Shown here: positions 59,499 to 64,000 of the stretch, in pieces
Layout: every line of letters starts with the position of its first letter
Position numbering within the stretch: the stretch's first letter is position 1
Assembly (NCBI RefSeq): GCF_036812735.1
Contig: NZ_CP117523.1
Location: 3,844,001 to 3,908,000, forward strand
Length of the DNA: 64,000 bases
From: Terrisporobacter glycolicus ATCC 14880 = DSM 1288
GTDB lineage: Bacteria > Bacillota > Clostridia > Peptostreptococcales > Peptostreptococcaceae
Direction of reading: 5' to 3'
Program-made: the position numbers and the translations under genes
The notes under the pieces: generated by a model
Told to the model about the DNA's origin: nothing
Seen by the model: the letters and a program-made list of their open reading frames with translations, nothing else
Databases searched by the model: none

Positions 59499-59540
59499 AA
59501 AAATAAGGCTTAAGAATATTATTATTCTCAAGCCCTATGT
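59499..59540 (-). terminator. Terminator after prfB
   Basis: On the minus strand GGGCTTGAGAATA pairs with TATTCTTAAGCC, followed by TTATTTTT. It separates prfB from tex. Confidence 0.8.
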
Positions 59541-59545
59541 TTTAA

Positions 59546-60656
59546 TTATTTATTAATTTTGTTCATTTTTAAATACTCGTTTATAAATAAATCTATATTT
59601 CCATCTAGTACACTATCCACATTGCCTACTTCACAGTTTGTTCTGTGATCTTTTACTAATTTATAGGGTTGAAAAACATATGATCTTATCTGGCTTCCCC
59701 AGGTAATCTGAGAATACTTACCTTGTATATCTTCTATTCTTTCTTTTTGTTCTAATTCTTTTAGGTGAATTAATTTCCCTTTTAGCATTTTCATAGCTGT
59801 CTCTCTGTTCATTAGCTGAGATCTTTCATTTTGACACTGAACTATTACTCCTGTAGGTAAATGAGTTATTCTCACTGCAGAATCTGTAGTGTTTACATGC
59901 TGTCCTCCAGCACCAGAAGCTCTGTAAGTATCAATTTTCAAATCTGATGGATTTAATTCAATGTCTATATCATCATCCAATTCTGGAGTAATATCCACTG
60001 AAACAAAAGATGTATGCCTTTTTCCTGATGTATCATAAGGTGATATCCTTACAATCCTGTGAACACCTTTTTCACTTTTTAAATATCCATAAGCATTTAA
60101 ACCTTCAATTAACAAGGTTACACTTTTAATTCCTGCTTCAGTATCTGGTAGGTAATCTAAAGTTTTAATTTTAAAGTCTTTATTATTTGCATATCTTGTG
60201 TACATTCTAAGAAGGATTTGTGCACAATCTTGAGCATCTAATCCACCAGTACCTGCATTAATAGATAATATGGCATTGTTTTTGTCATACTCCCCATTTA
60301 AAAGAGTTTTTATTCTTACCTTGTCTAGTTCACTTTGAATACTTTGGATCGATGATTCTATTTCTTTCTCAATAGAATCATCATCATCTTCCATTGCCAT
60401 TTCTAGCAATATTTCTATTTCTTCTAGTCCATTTTGTAAACTTTCATATTCTTCTATAGTGTCTTTTAAAGATTTATTTTTTTGTAATATTTTTTGTGCT
60501 CTTTCATTATCATTCCAGAACTCTTGCTTAGCGATTTCTTCTTCCAATGACTGAACTTCTTTATTTAGGCCATCTATGTCAAAGAGAAACCCTCAAATCT
60601 TTTAAATTTACAGACATTTGTTGTAATTCTTGTCTGTATTCTTGTTCATTTAGCAT
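59546..60656 (-). CDS. prfB: Peptide chain release factor 2 (with programmed +1 frameshift)
   Basis: RF2 ends translation at UGA and UAA. Translation starts at the ATG at 60654-60656 with GGAGGG, reads 25 codons to CTT, meets TGA, and must shift +1 (CTT T GAC) to continue for 344 residues, giving 369 in total. The catalytic GGQ is at 250-252, the E. coli positions. The stop-recognition tripeptide at 205-207 reads SPY, where SPF is usual. It lies about 15 bases after secA. An uncorrected annotation would give a truncated gene from about 60547. Confidence 0.96.
60578..60593 (-). promoter_or_regulatory. prfB: prfB programmed frameshift site
   Basis: On the minus strand AGGG (60590-60593), five bases, then CTTTGAC (60578-60584). 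TGA in the zero frame and the upstream Shine-Dalgarno-like AGGG are the standard autoregulatory signal of RF2 genes. Confidence 0.95.
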
Positions 60657-60670
60657 TTGAACCCTCCAAA

Positions 60671-63400
60671 CTATTTTCCGCAACAATGTTTAAATTTCCT
60701 ACCACTTCCACAAGGACAAGGCTCATTTCTTCCCACAGTTTTTTCTTTAACCACAGGAGATTTATCAGCTAAATCACTTGGTGATGATAAAGTATCAACA
60801 TCTACTACTGATTTTCTTTCTTTTGGTTGTTGCTCTATAGTTATATTAAATAAATATCTTACTGTATCTTCTTGAATATGTTTAACCATATCGTCAAACA
60901 TATCAAAACCTTCCATTTTGTATGCAATAACTGGATCTTGTTGTCCTAATGCACGAAGACCTATACCTTGACGTAATTGATCCATTGCATCAATATGATC
61001 TATCCAGTGATTATCAACACATTGAAGAAGTATAATTCTTTCTACTTCTCTCATTCTTTCAGAACCTATTAGTTCTTCTTTTTCTCTATATACATCATGA
61101 GCTATTTCATAAATTTTATCACTTAATTCTTGTGTTTTTAATCCTTCAAGTCCTTCTATATCTAAGCTGCCTTTTGGCATAAATAACCCATATAAATATG
61201 ATTTTAAGTTTTCTAATTCTACACCTTTATCTCCTACATAAGCAGCAACTGCAGAACTAATTATATCTTTTATCATACCTTGAATTTGCTCATTTATGTC
61301 TTCACCTTCTAAAACTCTTCCTCTTTCATCATATATAACTTGTCTTTGCTTATTCATAACATCATCATATTGAAGAACGTGTTTTCTTATACCAAAGTTT
61401 CTTCCTTCAACTTTCTTTTGAGCATTTTCTATAGATTTAGTTAACATTTTATGTTCAACTGGCATATCGTCCTCTAAACCTATTTTTTCTACTACACCTT
61501 GAATTCTTTCACTTCCGAATAATCTCATAAGTTCGTCGTCTAACCCAATGTAGAATCTTGAGCTACCTGGATCTCCTTGACGACCTGAACGTCCTCTTAA
61601 CTGGTTATCTATTCTTCTAGATTCATGTCTTTCAGTACCTATGATTGCTAAACCACCAGCTTTTCTAACTTCTTCTTGTTCTTGTTTAGCTTGTTCTTTA
61701 TATTTTTCATATAAATCATCAAATGTACGCTTAGCTTTTGCCAGTTCTTCATTTTCTGCTAATTCAGTTTCTTCTATATGAGTGTCTACTCTTTTTATTG
61801 CAGATTCAGTAAATCCTTGTCTTTTTAACTCTTTTTTAGTTAAGAATAATGGATTCCCACCTAACATAATGTCCGTACCACGACCAGCCATGTTAGTTGC
61901 TATAGTAACAGCACCTAATCTACCAGCTTGAGCAACTATTTCCGCCTCTTTTTCGTGATTTTTAGCATTTAATACCTCATGTTTTATTCCTCTTTTTTTA
62001 AGGATTTGAGATAGTTTTTCTGATTTATCTATTGATACTGTACCAACTAATATTGGTTGTTTCTTTTTATTTCTTTCTAATATTTCATCAGCTATTGCGT
62101 TAAATTTACCATTTTCATTTTTGTAAACAACGTCTGCTGAATCTTCTCTTTGAACTGGCTTATTTGTAGGAATTACAACAACGTCCATTTTGTAGATTGA
62201 TTTAAATTCTTCTTCTTCAGTTTTAGCTGTACCAGTCATACCTGCAAGTTTCTTGTACATTCTAAAGAAGTTTTGGAATGTTATTGTTGCAAGAGTTTTA
62301 GATTCTCTTTGTACATGTAAACCTTCTTTTGCTTCTATAGCTTGGTGTAAACCTTCTGAGTATCTTCTACCAAACATTAAACGTCCAGTAAACTCATCAA
62401 CTATTACAATTTCTCCATCTTTAGCTACATAGTCTACATCTTTTTTCATTATTGCATGGGCTTTCAACGCTTGAGTTATATGATGATATAATTCTGTATG
62501 CTCTATATCAGTTATATTTTCAACATTAAAGTAAACTTCAGCTTTCTTTATACCTGATTCTGTTAAAGATGCAGCTTTTTGTTTTTCATCTATATCATAA
62601 TCTCCATCTGAGAAATGTGCTTCTTTTTCTTCTTTAGTTTTTTCTTGCTCTGTTTTACTTGGAGCTTTTAATGTTAATACGAATGTATTTGCATCTGTAT
62701 ATAAGTGTGTAGATTTATCTCCAGGTCCTGATATTATAAGGGGAGTTCTAGCCTCATCTATTAATATAGAGTCAACCTCATCCACGATTGCATAGTTTAA
62801 CTCTCTTTGAACCATTTGTTCTTTATGAATAACCATGTTATCTTTTAAATAATCAAATCCGTACTCATTATTAGTTCCGTATGTAATGTCACAATTGTAT
62901 TGTTCTCTTCTTACTTCTGGAGTTTGTCCATGAACTATAACACCCACAGTAAGTCCTAAAAATTCATAAACTTTACCCATATCTTCCTTATCACGTTTTG
63001 CTAAGTAATCATTTACTGTAACAACATGTACACCTTTACCTTCAAGGGCATTTAAATATACTGGTGCTGAAGCAACTAAAGTTTTACCTTCACCAGTTTT
63101 CATTTCAGCTATTCTACCTTGATGAAGGACCATTCCACCTATAAGCTGAACATCATATTGTCTAAGACCTAAAACTCTTTTTGATGCCTCTCTTACTACT
63201 GCAAAAGCTTCTGGTAATATATCATCTAATGTTTCGCCTTTTAATAATCTTTCCTTAAATTCGTTTGTCATATTTTTAAGTTCTTTGTCTCTCATAGACT
63301 CGAACCTTGGTTCCATCTCATTGATTTTTTCAGCAATCTTTTGGAAATTTTTTAATTCTTTTTTATCTGCCATATTAAATAAATTATCTAAAAAACCCAT
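60671..63400 (-). CDS. secA: Preprotein translocase ATPase SecA
   Basis: SecA drives protein export through SecYEG. The 909-residue protein has [11 protein letters not shown] (Walker A) near residue 100, [16 protein letters not shown] near 205 (DEAD-like Walker B), [11 protein letters not shown] and [13 protein letters not shown]. It ends with the zinc motif [13 protein letters not shown], which binds SecB or ribosomes in some bacteria. I start at the ATG at 63398-63400 (MGFLDNLF, the usual opening), 11 bases after GGAG; an ATG three codons earlier is only two bases from it. Confidence 0.97.
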   Translation of the reverse strand: MGFLDNLFNMADKKELKNFQKIAEKINEMEPRFESMRDKELKNMTNEFKERLLKGETLDDILPEAFAVVREASKRVLGLRQYDVQLIGGMVLHQGRIAEMKTGEGKTLVASAPVYLNALEGKGVHVVTVNDYLAKRDKEDMGKVYEFLGLTVGVIVHGQTPEVRREQYNCDITYGTNNEYGFDYLKDNMVIHKEQMVQRELNYAIVDEVDSILIDEARTPLIISGPGDKSTHLYTDANTFVLTLKAPSKTEQEKTKEEKEAHFSDGDYDIDEKQKAASLTESGIKKAEVYFNVENITDIEHTELYHHITQALKAHAIMKKDVDYVAKDGEIVIVDEFTGRLMFGRRYSEGLHQAIEAKEGLHVQRESKTLATITFQNFFRMYKKLAGMTGTAKTEEEEFKSIYKMDVVVIPTNKPVQREDSADVVYKNENGKFNAIADEILERNKKKQPILVGTVSIDKSEKLSQILKKRGIKHEVLNAKNHEKEAEIVAQAGRLGAVTIATNMAGRGTDIMLGGNPLFLTKKELKRQGFTESAIKRVDTHIEETELAENEELAKAKRTFDDLYEKYKEQAKQEQEEVRKAGGLAIIGTERHESRRIDNQLRGRSGRQGDPGSSRFYIGLDDELMRLFGSERIQGVVEKIGLEDDMPVEHKMLTKSIENAQKKVEGRNFGIRKHVLQYDDVMNKQRQVIYDERGRVLEGEDINEQIQGMIKDIISSAVAAYVGDKGVELENLKSYLYGLFMPKGSLDIEGLEGLKTQELSDKIYEIAHDVYREKEELIGSERMREVERIILLQCVDNHWIDHIDAMDQLRQGIGLRALGQQDPVIAYKMEGFDMFDDMVKHIQEDTVRYLFNITIEQQPKERKSVVDVDTLSSPSDLADKSPVVKEKTVGRNEPCPCGSGRKFKHCCGK

Positions 63401-63538
63401 TATATGCATCTCTCCTCATTGTATTATTATACTATTATACATTTTAACATAAAAATTCATGATTTAATATTAAATATTAACTTAATCATGCATTATCATA
63501 CTTCCTGAATATAGTTTTAACCACTCTTTAATATTTAT

Positions 63539-64000
63539 TTAAAATTCATCATCTTTTGATGGTGCTATATATTCATAAGCCTGATCATGACTTAGTTTTT
63601 CAACACTTTCTAACTTTCTATTAATTTGTCTTGTTCTAGTTCCTACTAATTTATCTATTTCTGAACTAGCTTGATTCAATTTACTCTGAGCAGCATTTAA
63701 TACTGTCTCAAATTTAGAGAATTCTGTTTTAACTGCGCCAAGTACTTTCCATACTTCACTAGAATGTCTTTCTATCGCTAAAGTTTTGAATCCCATTTGT
63801 AAACTATTTAAAAGCGCTATTAATGTTGTTGGCCCTGTTATATTAATTTTAAAATCTCTTTGTAAGTCCTCCACTAATTGCTGACGTTTAATAACTTCTG
63901 CGTATAAACCTTCTGTTGGTAAAAATAAAATACCAAACTCTGTAGTATTAGGTGGATCTATATACTTATCTCTAATATCTTTAGCTGACTTTTTAATAAA
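63539..64000 (-). CDS. rmuC: RmuC-family DNA recombination protein, C-terminal part (cut by window edge)
   Basis: The last 153 residues are visible; the frame is open to the right edge, so the start lies outside. YIDPPNTTEFGILFLPTEGLYAEVI (in parts: DPPNTTEFGILFLPTEGLY) near the top and the following GPTTLIALLNSLQMGF are hallmarks of RmuC. The family has a long coiled coil before this domain and limits inversions at short repeats in E. coli. A coiled-coil tail (VKTEFSKFETVLNAAQSKL) precedes the end. Confidence 0.9.
   Translation of the reverse strand, partial: FIKKSAKDIRDKYIDPPNTTEFGILFLPTEGLYAEVIKRQQLVEDLQRDFKINITGPTTLIALLNSLQMGFKTLAIERHSSEVWKVLGAVKTEFSKFETVLNAAQSKLNQASSEIDKLVGTRTRQINRKLESVEKLSHDQAYEYIAPSKDDEF

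Noticed and set aside
59546-60547. prfB read as a 333-residue gene from an internal TTG
   Set aside because: The upstream 25-codon segment with CTTTGAC and a ribosome site shows the true gene uses a +1 frameshift.

Overview
This window looks like chromosomal DNA of a low-GC, Gram-positive anaerobe of the clostridial family Peptostreptococcaceae, related to Clostridioides, Paraclostridium or Romboutsia. Base composition is about 30% GC by eye. The evidence is clostridial 2[4Fe-4S] ferredoxins, Rex, an anaerobic PyrK-PyrD dihydroorotate dehydrogenase, long single-chain PurL, a CIRCE-controlled groESL operon, and a gene order (secA-prfB ... tsaEBD ... rex ... gdh ... pyrBKDE ... groESL ... guaBA ... 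purECFMNHDL) that I recall as close to C. difficile. Genus and species cannot be fixed from this stretch. Almost everything is on the minus strand. The plus-strand genes are a 185-residue hypothetical, two ferredoxins and an ABC-F protein.

Region by region: 1-10.6 kb is accessory DNA downstream of purL. It holds an ECF sigma/membrane anti-sigma/ABC exporter operon running off the left edge, a lipoprotein, a LytTR two-component system with an MacB/FtsX-type ABC transporter, and a small membrane protein. Two decayed copies of the 3' end of purL lie inside this region (3706-4078 and 10078-10212), in the same orientation as intact purL. They suggest repeated insertion or duplication at the end of purL. 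10.7-30 kb is a purine block: purE-C-F-M-N-H-D-L (IMP synthesis), a guanine/hypoxanthine permease, cutC, an orphan nucleoside-type binding lipoprotein, guaB-guaA behind a guanine riboswitch, and larB. 30.5-32.5 kb is groES-groEL. 32.7-40.1 kb is a cell-surface polymer island: a TagGH-type exporter, a CDP-glycerol transferase, a TarI/IspD-type cytidylyltransferase, an SDR enzyme and an SDR-LicD fusion. 40.4-46.3 kb carries cardiolipin synthase, an OGG-type glycosylase and pyrB-K-D-E. 46.5-49.9 kb carries glutamate dehydrogenase, two ferredoxins and Rex. 50-64 kb is housekeeping: ABC-F, RidA, the tsaE-tsaB-rimI-tsaD t6A operon, ribU under an FMN riboswitch, an amidohydrolase, tex, prfB with its +1 frameshift, secA, and the end of rmuC.

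The genes interlock through nucleotide supply. De novo purine synthesis and purine uptake share CGAAC-centred PurBox-like sites. GMP synthesis is under guanine riboswitch attenuation. The pyrimidine operon carries a PyrR hairpin directly against the pyrB ribosome binding site, which suggests translational control. Most starts given here were chosen by Shine-Dalgarno spacing, and several are shorter than the longest open frame. No rRNA, tRNA, CRISPR array, transposase or integrase was seen.
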